From: Hanleya hanleyi
Taxonomy: Eukaryota; Mollusca; Polyplacophora; Lepidopleurida; Hanleyidae
Length of the DNA: 64,000 nt
Reading direction: 5' to 3'
Assembly: GCA_036873755.1 (NCBI GenBank)
Contig: JAVTVY010018793.1
Location: 1 to 64,000, forward strand
In this document: positions 11,313-23,506 of the stretch, piece after piece
Layout: each line of letters begins with the position of its first letter
Position numbering within the stretch: the stretch's first letter is position 1
Program-made: the position numbers and the translations under genes
The notes under the pieces: generated by a model
Database searches by the model: none
What the model saw: only the letters and a program-made list of their open reading frames with translations
What the model was told of the DNA's origin: nothing

Positions 11313-12753
11313 GGTGTGCTTATATTTTACGATAAAACCTTATGAATCCTTAGGTCATAACACCAACTGCAGTCGGTATGCAACAGCTGGCAATGGTTTT
11401 TTCAGATCAATGTCCTTAGTTGCTCTAAGGTTGGCCACAAGGAGACTTCGCAAACTCTTCGACTGAATTGTATGAGTTCCCCAGAATTAATGTCAACAGA
11501 AAGATATGCTCATAAATGTTATTTAAATTCCAAAATGAATTGCATAAGTTATTAGTCCTTATGCAAAACTACTAGTACAGGCCACACATTGCTGGTTTAA
11601 CAATGATGGTTTTCTTTCGAAATTCCACGCTGTGGCGAAGAATTGAACGTTTCCTCTCAACAGAGAACTTGGCCGTTAATCATCGTCATGGAGTGCATGC
11701 AACTCGGCCTTGATCTGACACTGGCAAGTACGAGCGAGCATAAAACGGAAACCGAAGTTTACTGTGAAAACCAAGGATTTAGACAAGCAGGCCGCTGACC
11801 CTGCACAATATAAAATAAGCCCTCGCAAAATTACCTGGGTGTTTAATAGCCCTCGACAGAACCTGCATACGAAGATTGCTAAAGCTCGGTATGGGTGAGG
11901 CTGACCAACGTAATCCGAATTGTCTACTATAATTCTGACAGTTCTTCAAATCCTTTTCGCGAGAGTGCAAGACAAGCTGCAAATGAGCGCACTCTGAGAA
12001 TCCACTAATGGGTTGATGGAAAGCAAATATGGCGCCGTGCTGTCAAATCCGTGCTTACAAATCTTGGGTGAGTAGCAGATATTAGAAAAATACAACTATG
12101 GTAAAAACTATGATAATTCATGTATATTTTCCAGGTTAGCAGCTTTAAGGATGGATGCGACAATTAAAAGTCAATGTCCTTAGGCGCTCTATAAGCTGGG
12201 CCGACAGAATACATCTCAAACTATTAGTCTGCTTTGTTTGTGTTCCCGAGTAGTGATATCAACACAAAGTTATGCTCATGAATGATATTTAAAATTTCAT
12301 ACTAACTTGGCTTTCATACTTGTCTTAATAGTCTCCTATAATCCTGACATGCCTTGTGATACTTTTCGCGGGAATGCAAGACAAATTGGGGACCAGTGGC
12401 ACTCTGCGAATGTGAGGTGATGGAAAGCAAATATAGCGCCGTGCTTTCACATCCTGGGTGAGTAGCAGATTCTTGTAGGGGAATTACGGCTAGGGTATAG
12501 ACTATGATAATTCAATCACTTATCACAATTTGTAACATGACTGAATAACACAACAAGGAGCACTAATATATTGTCTATGCAATTAGCTGAAAAGAAGAAT
12601 GCGAAAATGAGGAATATCGTGGAAGTTTTTTTGAAATATGTTTGCAAAAATTTGATAGCTGTAATTATCAAAGCATTTACAGAGGGGTGATGGAAAAATC
12701 AGATATCAAAATCGTGACATCGTCATTGTCATCTGAAGATAAAAAGAAATACA
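11313..12753. repeat. tRNA-Pro array spacer, unit 5 (long form, small deletion)
   Basis: No gene seen. Long form with the block of about 34 bp (near 11840-11875), but about 30 bp are missing at 11902, where GTGAGGC joins TGACCAACG. Confidence 0.85.
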
Positions 12754-12825
12754 GGGCTCGTCCGGGATTTGAACCCGCGACCTCTCGCACCCAAAGCGAG
12801 AATCATACCCCTAGACCAACGAGCC
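12754..12825 (-). tRNA. tRNA-Pro (UGG), variant with T-stem mismatch
   Basis: One change from consensus: C49 to G, which breaks the outer T-stem pair with G65. Anticodon, B-box core and acceptor stem are intact. It may still be transcribed; stability could be reduced. Confidence 0.75.
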
Positions 12826-14134
12826 GTTATGCTTATATTTTCCGATAAAAACCTTATGAATCATTAGGTCATAACACCAACTGCAGTCGGTATGCAACAG
12901 CTGGCAATGTTTTTTTTCAGATCAATGTCCTCAGTTGCTCTAAGGTTGGCCACAAGAAGACTTCGCAAACTCTTCGACTGAATTGTATGAGTTCCCCAGA
13001 ATTAATATCAACAGAAAGATATGCTCATAAATGTTATTTAAATTCCAAAATGAATTGCATGAGTTAATAGTCCTTATGCAAAACTACTAGTATAGGCCCC
13101 ACATTGCAGGTTTAACAATGTTGGTTTTCTTTCGAAATTCCACGCTGTGGCGAAGAATTGAACGTTTCCTCTCAACAGAGAACTTGGCCGTTAATCACCG
13201 TTATGGAGTGCATGTAACTCGACCTTGATCTGACACTGGCAAGTACAATCGAGCATAAAACGGAAACCGAACTTTACTGTGAAAACCAACGATTGCGAAA
13301 AGCATGCCGCTGACCCTGCACCATCTAAAATAAGCCCTCGCAAAATTACATGGGTGTTTAATAGCCCTCGACAGAACCTGCATTCAAAGATTGCTAAAGC
13401 TCGGTATGGGTGGGGCTTATCGTCGAATCCTTTTTGGGATGTGAGCTGACCAACATAATCAGAATTGTCTACTATAATTCTGACAGTTCAAGAAAATATG
13501 GTGTAGAAATGATGCCATTTGTACCATACAAAATTCGAAAGTGTTTTTCTTCTTGTAAATGTTTTTATCAGACCTATAACTCAGTATATCCATTGCCACA
13601 TGTGAATACCTCATTCAAGTCCATTCCTATCTGTGATAATTTTAAATTTTAAGCTTGGACGTTTCTTGTAATCATGTATATTATTTACTGTGAATAAATT
13701 ATTTTTCTATTTCAAAAGAAAAAAAAAAAATTCTGACAGTTCTTCAAATCCTTTTCGCGGGAGTGCAACACAAGCTGGAAATGAGCGGCACTCTGCGAAT
13801 CCACTAATGAATTGATGGAAAGCAAATATGGCGCCGTGCTGTCAAATCCGTGCTTACAAATCTTGGGTGAGACGGCTAGGGTATAGACTATGATAATTAA
13901 ATCACTTATCACAATTTGTAATATGATTGAATAACACAACAAGGAGCACTAATATATTGTCTATGCAAATTAGCTGAAAAGAAGAATGCGAAAATGAGGA
14001 ATATCTTGGAAGTTTTTTTTTAAATATGTTGGCAACAATTTGATAGCTGTAATTATCAAAGCATTTACAGAGGGGTGGTGGAAAATCAGATATCAAAATC
14101 GTGACATCGTCATCTGAAGATAAAAAGAAATACA
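12826..14134. repeat. tRNA-Pro array spacer, unit 6 (long form, deleted, carries short LINE)
   Basis: Spacer with the GGGTGA/CGGCTAGGG deletion junction (near 13869) and a 241-bp LINE tail inserted at 13490-13730. No host gene seen. Confidence 0.85.
13490..13730 (+). mobile_element. Short 5'-truncated LINE related to LINE-A, in the spacer
   Basis: 241 bp ending GTGAATAAATTATTTTTC, then TATTTCAAAAGA and a poly(A) run, matching the tail architecture of LINE-A but differing in sequence, so another subfamily. It is flanked by TTCTGACAGTTC on both sides (13478-13489 and 13731-13742), a 12-bp target duplication. The 3' junction is at the same spacer position used by LINE-A. A short open stretch to 13652 may be the end of its ORF2, but I cannot confirm it. 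Confidence 0.82.
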
Positions 14135-14206
14135 GGGCTCGTCCGGGATTTGAACCCGGGACCTCTCGCACCCAAAGCGAGAATCATACCCCTAGACCAA
14201 CGAGCC
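14135..14206 (-). tRNA. tRNA-Pro (anticodon UGG)
   Basis: Exact consensus copy; oligo-T terminator at 14122-14126. Confidence 0.95.
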
Positions 14207-15651
14207 GTTGTGCTTATATTTTTTGATAAAACTTTATGAATCATTAGGTCATAACACCAACTGCAGTCGGTATGCAACAGCTGGCAATGTTTTTTTTTCC
14301 AGATCAATGTCCTCAGTTGCTCTAAGGTTGGCCACAAGAACACTTCGCAAACTCTTCGACTGAATTGTATGAGTTCCCCAGAATTAGGCCTAATATCAAC
14401 AGAAAGATATGCTCATAAATGTTATTTAAATTCCAAAATGAATTGCATAAGTTAATAGTCTTTATGCTAAACTACTAGTACAGGCCACACATTGCAGGTT
14501 TAACAATGCTGGTTTTCTTTCGAAATTCCACGCTGTGGCGAAGAATTGAACGTTTCTTCTCAACAGAGAACTTGGCCGTTAATCATCGTCATGGAGTGCA
14601 TGCAACTCGGCCTTGATCTGACACTGGCAAGTACAAGCGAGCATAAAACGGAAACCGAAGTTTACTGTGAAAACCAAGGATTTAGAAAAGCATGCCGCTG
14701 ATCCTGCACAATATAAAATAAGCCCTCGCAAAATTACCTGGGTGCTAAAGCTCGGTATGGGTGAGGCTTATCGTCGAATCTTTTTGGGGATGTGAGCTGA
14801 CCAACATAATCAGAATTGTCTTCTATAATTCTGACAGCTCTTCAAATCCTTTTCGCGGGAGTGCAAGACAAGCTGGAAATGAGCGGCACTCTGAAAATCC
14901 ACTAATGGGTTGATGGAAAGCAAATATGGCGCCGTGCTGTCAAATGCGTGCTTACAAATCTTGGGTGAGTAGCAGATATTAGAAAAATACAACTATGGTA
15001 AAAACTATGATAATTCATGTATATTTTCCAGATTAGCAGCTATAAGGAAGGATGCGACAATTATAAGTCCATGTCCTCAGGCGCTCTATAAGCTGGGCCG
15101 ACAGAATACATCTCAAACTATTAGTCTGCTTTGTTTGTGTTCCCAAGTAGTGATATCAACACAAAGTTATGCTCATGAATGATATTTAAAATTTCATACT
15201 AACTTGACTTTCATACTTGTCTTAATAGTCTCCTATAATCCTGACATGCCTTGTGATACTTTTCGCGGGAATGCAATACAAATTGGGGGCCAGTGGCACT
15301 CTGCGAATGTGAGGTGCTGGAAAGCAAATATAGCGCCGTGCTTTCACATCCTGGGTGAGTAGCAGATTCTTGTAGGGGAATTACGGCTAGGGTATAGACT
15401 ATGATAATTCAATCACTTATCACAATTTGTAACATGACTGAATAACACAACAAGGAGCACTAATATATTGTCTATGCAATTAGCTATAAAAGAAGAATGC
15501 GAAAATGAGGAATATCTTGGAAGTTTTTTTTTAAATATGTTGGCAACAATTTGACAGCTGTAATTATCAAAGCATTTACAGAGGGGTGATGGAAAATCAG
15601 ATATCAAAATCGTGACATCGTCATTGTCATCTGAAGATAAAAACAAATACA
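14207..15651. repeat. tRNA-Pro array spacer, unit 7 (short form)
   Basis: No gene seen. Short-form spacer with a small private insertion (GGCCTAA near 14387). Confidence 0.85.
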
Positions 15652-15723
15652 GGGCTCGTCCGGGATTTAAACCCGGGACCTCTCGCACCCAAAGCGAGAG
15701 TCATACCCCTAGACCAACGAGCC
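15652..15723 (-). tRNA. tRNA-Pro (UGG) variant with B-box C56T, probably impaired
   Basis: The T loop reads TTTAAAT in place of TTCAAAT, changing the nearly invariant C56 that is part of the B box and of the D-loop/T-loop contact. T25 to C also differs. Anticodon intact. Reduced TFIIIC binding and misfolding are expected from general tRNA knowledge. Confidence 0.75.
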
Positions 15724-16673
15724 GTTGTGCTTATATTTTCCGATAAAACTTTATGAATCATTAGGTCATAACACCAACTGTAGGCGGTATGCAACAGCTG
15801 GCAATGTTTTTTTTCAGATCAATGTTCTCAGTTGCTCTAAGGTTGGCCACAAGAAGAATTCGCAAACTCTTCGACTGAATTGTATGAGTTCCCCAGAATT
15901 AATATCAACAGAAAGATATGCTCATAAATGTTATTTAAGTTCCAAAATGAATTGCATAAGTTAATAGTCCTTATGCAAAACTACTAGTACAGGCCAACAT
16001 TGCAGGTTTAACAATGCTGGTTTTCTTTCGAAATTCCACGCTGTGGCGAAGAATTGAACGTTTCCTCTCAACAGAGAACTTGGCCGTTAATCATCGTCAT
16101 GGAGTGCATGCAACTCGGCCTTGATCTGACACTGGCAAGTACAAGCGAGCATAAAACGGAAACCGAAGTTTACTGTGAAAACCAAGGATTTAGAAAAGCA
16201 TGCCGCTGATCCTGCACAATATAAAATAAGCCCTCGCAAAATTACCTGGGTGCTAAAGCTCGGTATGGGTGAGGCTTATCGTCGAATCTTTCTGGGGATG
16301 TGAGCTGACCAACATAATCAGAATTGTCTTCTATAATTCTGACAGCTCTTCAACTCCTTTTCGCGGGAGTGCAAGACAAGCTGGAAATGAGCGGCACTCT
16401 GAGAATCCACTAATGGGTTGATGGAAAGCAAATATGGCGCCGTGCTGTCAAATGCGTGCTTACAAATCTTGGGTGAGTAGCAGATATTAGAAAAATACAA
16501 CTATGGTAAAAACTATGATAATTCATGTATATTTTCCAGATTAGCAGCTATAAGGAAGGATGCGACAATTATAAGTCCATGTCCTCAGGCGCTCTATAAG
16601 CTGGGCCGACAGAATACATCTCAAACTATTAGTCTGCTTTGTTTGTGTTCCCGAGTAGTGATATCAACACAAA

Positions 16674-18549
16674 TTACAAGCGTCTAGTCCGTCATTCATA
16701 ATCCAGCCGTCGTCCATTAGAGAATATCCGCGTCCATAATCCAAAGACCTATTCCATTTCCATATAACAGTATTAGCACCAAATTCAAAAAGACAAAGGT
16801 ATACATAAACATAGGCTTGTTTTCTGCAAGAGAGAAGCGGTCAACAATTTTCAATGATGCCGGCAAGACATCATGATGTTCCAAAATATCAAATCCGTAT
16901 CGCTGATCAGTATTCTTAATCCATAATATTCGTTATAGAGTCGTCATCTAAAAAATGATGTATCTCAGTCACGCTTTGATTGTGACTGTTCATATGAGTA
17001 CCATGAGGATCTTGAAGTACATGGGTTCATACGGCCCCTAGCCCCGGGTTAGCGGAATTAGACACAAGTTACGAAACGTAGCGCCATAGATCTTGCACGC
17101 TACGTTCGTATTTTGCTATCAGCATGCGATATGTATCGCCAAATTTGAAAACTTTGAGTGGAGGCGCTTGGTGGAATAGCCCTGTTTTATAAGTTTCTGC
17201 AACAATGTTTTGTGACGTTGATTAAAATCATCACATTTAACACAGGATCTAGCAAATGCTACTAAGCGAGATATGTATACGCCATATGCAGGTCCCACTG
17301 GAATATTACTATCCAGAAGGGATAGTTTACGATGTCGAAATTGTAATCATCTCTTTTGTCATAAAGTCGACGAGAGAGAATGCCCGCTTCATTTTTATAG
17401 AGATAGAGATCTAAATAAGATGTGCCTGTAGGGCTATCTGTAGTTTCCTTCAAATCCAGTGAAGGTGGATATATCCTTCACTGCGTCATTTATATAGCGA
17501 TTATCCACAGCGAGAAGATCGCCTATATAGCGTTTGGTGAATGAGAAGGAACGGGCTTTGAATGGATCGGTTTTTGAAAGCGCCTGCATATAGTCATATT
17601 CATAAGAGAACAGATACAGGTCAGCCGACAGGGGTGCACAATTAGTACCCATTGGAATACCTATATGCTGCTGATATATTGTGTTGCCAAATTTCACACA
17701 GATATTTTTAATGAGAAATTCAAGCAACTCTATAAACAAAGAAACATCCCATGAATGATATCTCTTGTATGTAGTCGAGCTAAAGAATGCTTTATGGCTT
17801 CCGACATTAATATATCTACGATCAGTTTTCTTGAACACAGATACTATTAATGAACTTAGACGGTCAATAAGGTCCTGATGAGGGATTGTAGCATAGAGAG
17901 TCGAGAAATTCCATGTGGATACATGTCTGTACGGTATGTGACCTTTAGCATCAAGCTCTTCCGTAAGACATTTTGAGTTTTTCAATATCCACATACATTC
18001 AACGCCAGAGTTCTTTGAAATAGTGGCGCAATACCTTTCCCAAAATGCTTTTACCTCCTGAAGGGCCTCGTCAATAGGGTTGAAAGAAGCTTGGTGGTGC
18101 AGCTTCTAGAACCAGCTATGAATCTAGCTTTGTATGGTGATTTATGCATTTTGGGAGTCCAGTATATTTTTGGTATGTCGTTATGATTGGTTGGAAGACA
18201 AATACCTCTTTCCCTGAGAAACTTTTGTGATTGTTAAATAAATCTTCCAGAGTAAATGCAGTTTGGGAGTAAGTAGACGTATTTGATGAAGATATGTCTA
18301 CACTCAATTCTTTAACCAGCACCTGGTAATAGTAATATTTACATATGAATATTATATTATTCGGAGCTTTGTCTGCTGGGACTATGACGAATTTACTCTG
18401 GAGATTTGCTAGAACTTCTTGCGAATTGAGGTTTCTCAGTACTTGTTTTGTTTGGGGAAGAGTACTTCTGTCAATATGGCGGATTGTTTCAACGACCTTG
18501 CTCTTGGTGAGGTCCAGCCAATCAGCGAGTACTGTAGGTTCAACAAACA
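16674..18549 (-). mobile_element. Degraded reverse-transcriptase element (possibly Penelope-like)
   Basis: 1876 bp of sequence foreign to the array and found once here. The left junction is after ATATCAACACAAA and the right before TAGCGCCGTG. I see no target duplication, and about 165 bp of spacer are missing, so this may be a recombination or repair product and not a clean integration. Minus-strand coding remnants cover 17069-18549; 16674-17068 is non-coding as far as I can tell. No GIY-YIG endonuclease is recognisable, so the class stays open. Confidence 0.7.
17069..18549 (-). pseudogene. Reverse transcriptase pseudogene, PLE-like
   Basis: Read on the minus strand, three open pieces follow one another with frame changes near 18115, 17450 and 17260. 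The first (18116-18550) has FVIVPADKAPNNIIF; the second (17434-17994) has the RT core GIPMGTNCAPLSADLYLFSYE-type motif; the third has YLDLYLYKNE and LYDKRDDYNF, and a tail rich in basic residues ends at a stop near 17069. The catalytic box reads YIGD where the family pattern is YIDD, so a metal-binding aspartate is lost. Such solitary RT ORFs are, to my knowledge, common in bivalve and lancelet genomes and resemble Penelope-like RTs. Dead copy. Confidence 0.7.
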
Positions 18550-18870
18550 TAGCGCCGTGCTTTCACATCCTGGGTGAGTAGCAGATTCTTGTAGGGGAAT
18601 TACGGCTAGGGTATAGACTATGATAATTCAATCACTTATCACAATTTGTAACATGACTGAATAACACAACAAGGAGCACTAATATATTGTCTATGCAATT
18701 AGCTATAAAAGAAGAATGCGAAAATGAGGAATATCTTGGAAGTTTTTTTTTAAATATGTTGGCAACAATTTGACAGCTGTAATTATCAAAGCATTTACAG
18801 AGGGGCGATGGAAAATCAGATATCAAAATCGTGACATCGTCATTGTCATCTGAAGATAAAAACAAATACA

Positions 18871-18942
18871 GGGCTCGTCCGGGATTTAAACCCGGGACCT
18901 CTCGTACCCAAAGCGAGAATCATACCCCTAGACCAACGAGCC
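18871..18942 (-). tRNA. tRNA-Pro (UGG) variant with B-box C56T and anticodon-stem mismatch
   Basis: It shares the TTTAAAT T loop with the gene at 15652 and also has G39 to A, breaking the last anticodon-stem pair. Probably impaired. Confidence 0.72.
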
Positions 18943-20380
18943 GTTGTGCTTATATTTTCCGATAAAACTTTATGAATCATTAGGTCATAACACCAACTGT
19001 AGGCGGTATGCAACAGCTGGCAATGTTTTTTTTCAGATCAATGTCCTCAGTTGCTCTAAGGTTGGCCACAAGAAGAATTCGCAAACTCTTCGACTGAATT
19101 GTATGAGTTCCCCAGAATTAATATCAACAGAAAGATATGCTCATAAATGTTATTTAAGTTCCAAAATGAATTGCATAAGTTAATAGTCCTTATGCAAAAC
19201 TACTAGTACAGGCCAAACATTGCAGGTTTAACAATGCTGGTTTTCTTTCGAAATTCCACGCTGTGGCGAAGAATTGAACGTTTCCTCTCAACAGAGAACT
19301 TGGCCGTTAATCATCGTCATGGAGTGCATGCAACTCGGCCTTGATCTGACACTGGCAAGTACAAGCGAGCATAAAACGGAAACCGAAGTTTACTGTGAAA
19401 ACCAAGGATTTAGAAAAGCATGCCGCTGATCCTGCACAATATGAAATAAGCCCTCGCAAAATTACCTGGGTGCTAAAGCTCGGTATGGGTGAGGCTTATC
19501 GTCGAATCTTTTTGGGGATGTGAGCTGACCAACATAATCAGAATTGTCTTCTATAATTCTGACAGCTCTTCAAATCCTTTTCGCGGGAGTGCAAGACAAG
19601 CTGGAAATGAGCGGCACTCTGAGAATCCACTAATGGGTTGATGGAAAGCAAATATGGCGCCGTGCTGTCAAATCCGTGCTTACAAATCTTGGGTGAGTAG
19701 CAGATATTAGAAAAATACAACTATGGTAAAAACTATGATAATTCATGTATATTTTCCAGATTAGCAGCTATAAGGAAGGATGCGACAATTATAAGTCCAT
19801 GTCCTCAGGCGCTCTATAAGCTGGGCCGACAGAATACATCTCAAACTATTAGTCTGCTTTGTTTGTGTTCCCAAGTAGTGATATCAACACAAAGTTATGC
19901 TCATGAATGATATTTAAAATTTCATACTAACTTGACTTTCATACTTGTCTTAATAGTCTCCTATAATCCTGACATGCCTTGTGATACTTTTCGCGGGAAT
20001 GCAATACAAATTGGGGGCCAGTGGCACTCTGCGAATGTGAGGTGATGGAAAGCAAATATAGCGCCGTGCTTTCACATCCTGGGTGAGTAGCAGATTCTTG
20101 CAGGGGAATTACGGCTAGGGTATAGGCTATGATAATTCAATCACTTATCACAATTTGTAACATGACTGAATAACACAACAAGGAGCACTAATATATTGTC
20201 TATGCAATTAGCTATAAAAGAAGAATGCGAAAATGAGGAATATCTTGGAAGTTTTTTTTTTAAATATGTTGGCAGCAATTTGACAGCTGTAATTATCAAA
20301 GCATTTACAGAGGGGTGATGGAAAATCAGATATCAAAATCGTGACATCGTCATTGTCATCTGAAGATAAAAAGAAATACA
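18943..20380. repeat. tRNA-Pro array spacer, unit 9 (short form)
   Basis: No gene seen. Short form with the TGTAGGCGG marker near 18998. Confidence 0.85.
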
Positions 20381-20452
20381 GGGCTCGTCCGGGATTTGAA
20401 CCCGGGACCTCCCGCACCCAAAGCGAGAATCCTACCCCTAGACCAACGAGCC
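20381..20452 (-). tRNA. tRNA-Pro (UGG) variant, two substitutions
   Basis: A42 to G (gives a U-G wobble in the anticodon stem) and T22 to G in the D arm. B box, T arm and acceptor are consensus. It may be functional. Confidence 0.78.
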
Positions 20453-21924
20453 GTTGTGCTTATATTTTCCGATAAAACCTTATGAATCCTTAGGTCATAA
20501 CACCAACTGCAGTCGGTATGCAACAGCTGGCAATGGTTTTTTCAGATCAATGTCCTTAGTTGCTCTAAGGTTGGCCACAAGAAGACTTCGCAAACTCTTC
20601 GACTGAATTGTATGAGTTCCCCAGAATTAATGTCAACAGAAAGATATGCTCATAAATGTTATTTAAATTCCAAAATGAATTGCATAAGTTATTAGTCCTT
20701 ATGCAAAACTACTAGTACAGGCCACCCATTGCTGGTTTAACAATGATGGTTTTCTTTCGAAATTCCACGCTGTGGCGAAGAATTGAACGTTTCCTCTCAA
20801 CAGAGAACTTGGCCGTTAATCATCGTCATGGAGTGCATGCAACTCGGCCTTGATCTGACACTGGCAAGTACGAGCGAGCATAAAACGGAAACCGAAGTTT
20901 ACTGTGAAAACCAAGGATTTAGACAAGCATGCCGCTGACCCTGCACAATATAAAATAAGCCCTCGCAAAATTACCTGGGTGTTTAATAGCCCTCGACAGA
21001 ACCTGCATACGAAGATTGCTAAAGCTCGGTATGGGTGAGGCTTATCGTCGAATCTTTTTTGGGATGTGAGCTGACCAACGTAATCCGAATTGTCTACTAT
21101 AATTCTGACAGTTCTTCAAATCCTTTTCGCGGGAGTGCAAGACAAGCTGGAAATGAGCGCACTCTGAGAATCCACTAATGGGTTGATGGAAAGCAAATAT
21201 GGCGCCGTGCTGTCAAATCCGTGCTTACAAATCTTGGGTGAGTAGCAGATATTAGAAAAATACAACTATGGTAAAAACTATGATAATTCATGTATATTTT
21301 CCAGGTTAGCAGCTATAAGGAAGGATGCGACAATTATAAGTCAATGTCCTCAGGCGCTCTATAAGCTGGGCCGACAGAATACATCTCAAACTATTAGTCT
21401 GCTTTGTTTGTCTTCCCGAGTAGTGATATCAACACAAAGTTATGCTCATGAATGATATTTAAAATTTCATACTAACTTGGCTTTCATACTTGTCTTAATA
21501 GTCTCCTATAATCCTGACATGCCTTGTGATACTTTTCGCGGGAATGCAATACAAATTGGGGACCAGTGGCACTCTGCGAATGTGAGGTGATGGAAAGCAA
21601 ATATAGCGCCGTGCTTTCACATCCTGGGTGAGTAGCAGATTCTTGTTGGAAAATTACGGCTAGGGTATAGACTATGATAATTCAATCACTTATCACAATT
21701 TGTAACATGACTGAATAACACAACAAGGAGCACTAATATATTGTCTATGCAATTAGCTATAAAAGAAGAATGCGAAAATGAGGAATATCTTGGAAGTTTT
21801 TTTTTAAATATGTTGGCAACAATTTGACAGCTGTAATTATCAAAGCATTTACAGAGGGGTGATGGAAAATCAGATATCAAAATCGTGACATCGTCATTGT
21901 CATCTGAAGATAAAAAGAAATACA
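20453..21924. repeat. tRNA-Pro array spacer, unit 10 (long form)
   Basis: No gene seen. Complete long form with TTTAATAGCCCTCGACAG near 20982. Confidence 0.85.
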
Positions 21925-21996
21925 GGGCTCGTCCGGGATTTGAACCCGGGACCTCTCGCACCCAAAGCGAGAATCATACCCCTAGACCAACGAGCC
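21925..21996 (-). tRNA. tRNA-Pro (anticodon UGG)
   Basis: Exact consensus copy; oligo-T terminator at 21912-21916. Confidence 0.95.
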
Positions 21997-23434
21997 GTTG
22001 TGCTTATATTTTCCGATAAAACTTTATGAATCATTAGGTCATAACACCAACTGCAGTCGGTATGCAACAGCTGGCAATGTTTTTTTTTCAGATCAATGTC
22101 CTCAGTTGCTCTAAGGTTGGCCACAAGAAGAATTCGCAAACTCTTCGACTGAATTGTATGAGTTCCCCAGAATTAATATCAACAGAAAGATATGCTCATA
22201 AATGTTATTTAAGTTCCAAAATGAATTGCCTAAGTTAATAGGCCTTATGCAAAACTACTAGTACAGGCCACACATTGCAGGTTTAACAATGCTGGTTTTC
22301 TTTCGAAATTCCACGCTGTGGCGAAGAATTGAACGTTTCCTCTCAACAGAGAACTTGGCCGTTAATCATCGTCATGGAGTGCATGCAACTCGGCCTTGAT
22401 CTGACACTGGCAAGTACAAGCGAGCATAAAACGGAAACCGAAGTTTACTGTGAAAACCAAGGATTTAGAAAAGCATGCCGCTGATCCTGCACAATATAAA
22501 ATAAGCCCTCGCAAAATTACCTGGGTGCTAAAGCTCGGTATGGGTGAGGCTTATCGTCGAATCTTTTTGGGGATGTGAGCTGACCAACATAATCAGAATT
22601 GTCTTCTATAATTCTGACAGCTCTTCAAATCCTTTTCGCGGGAGTGCAAGACAAGCTGGAAATGAGCGGCTCTCTGAGAATCCACTAATGGGTTGATGGA
22701 AAGCAAATATGGCGCCGTGCTGTCAAATCCGTGCTTACAAATCTTGGGTGAGTAGCAGATATTAGAAAAATACAACTATGGTAAAAACTATGATAATTCA
22801 TGTATATTTTCCAGATTAGCAGCTATAAGGAAGGATGCGACAATTATAAGTCCATGTCCTCAGGCGCTCTATAAGCTGGGCCGACAGAATACATCTCAAA
22901 CTATTAGTCTGCTTTGTTTGTGTTCCCGAGTAGTGATATCAACACAAAGTTATGCTCATGAATGATATTTAAAATTTCATACTAACTTGACTTTCATACT
23001 TGTCTTAATAGTCTCCTATAATCCTGACATGCCTTGTGATACTTTTCGCGGGAATGCAATACAAATTGGGGGCCAGTGGCACTCTGCGAATGTGAGGTGA
23101 TGGAAAGCAAATATAGCGCCGTGCTTTCACATCCTGGGTGAGTAGCAGATTCTTGTAGGGGAATTACGGCTAGGGTATAGACTATGATAATTCAATCACT
23201 TATCACAATTTGTAACATGACTGAATAACATAACAAGGAGCACTAATATATTGTCTATGCAATTAGCTATAAAAGAAGAATGCGAAAATGAGGAATATCT
23301 TGGAAGGTTTTTTTTAAATATGTTGGCAACAATTTGACAGCTGTAATTATCAAAGCATTTACAGAGGGGTGATGGATAATCAGATATCAAAATCGTGACA
23401 TCGTCATTGTCATCTGAAGATAAAAAGAAATACA
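21997..23434. repeat. tRNA-Pro array spacer, unit 11 (short form, reference unit)
   Basis: No gene seen. A clean example of the internal duplication: block A (22091-22245) resembles 22848-23008, and block B (22605-22766) resembles 23010-23154. About 350 bp between A and B (22246-22600) has no counterpart in the second half. Confidence 0.88.
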
Positions 23435-23506
23435 GGGCTCGTCCGGGATTTGAACCCGGGACCTCTCGCACCCAAAGCGAGAATCATACCCCTAGACCAA
23501 CGAGCC
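23435..23506 (-). tRNA. tRNA-Pro (anticodon UGG)
   Basis: Exact consensus copy; oligo-T terminator at 23422-23426. Confidence 0.95.

Larger units (their letters stand above)
15724..18870. repeat. tRNA-Pro array spacer, unit 8 (short form, interrupted by RT element)
   Basis: Spacer interrupted from 16674 to 18549 by a foreign reverse-transcriptase element. About 165 bp of spacer are missing at the insertion. It carries the TGTAGGCGG spacer marker near 15779. Confidence 0.85.

Noticed and set aside
16674..17068. GIY-YIG endonuclase remnant downstream of the RT fragment
   Set aside because: I looked for GIY and YIG motifs in the minus-strand frames and found none that I could support.
19480..19520. 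GTCGAATC followed by a T run in the spacer, resembling a second tRNA B box with terminator
   Set aside because: The box lacks one base of the consensus, no acceptor or anticodon stem can be drawn around it, and unit 5 lacks this stretch.
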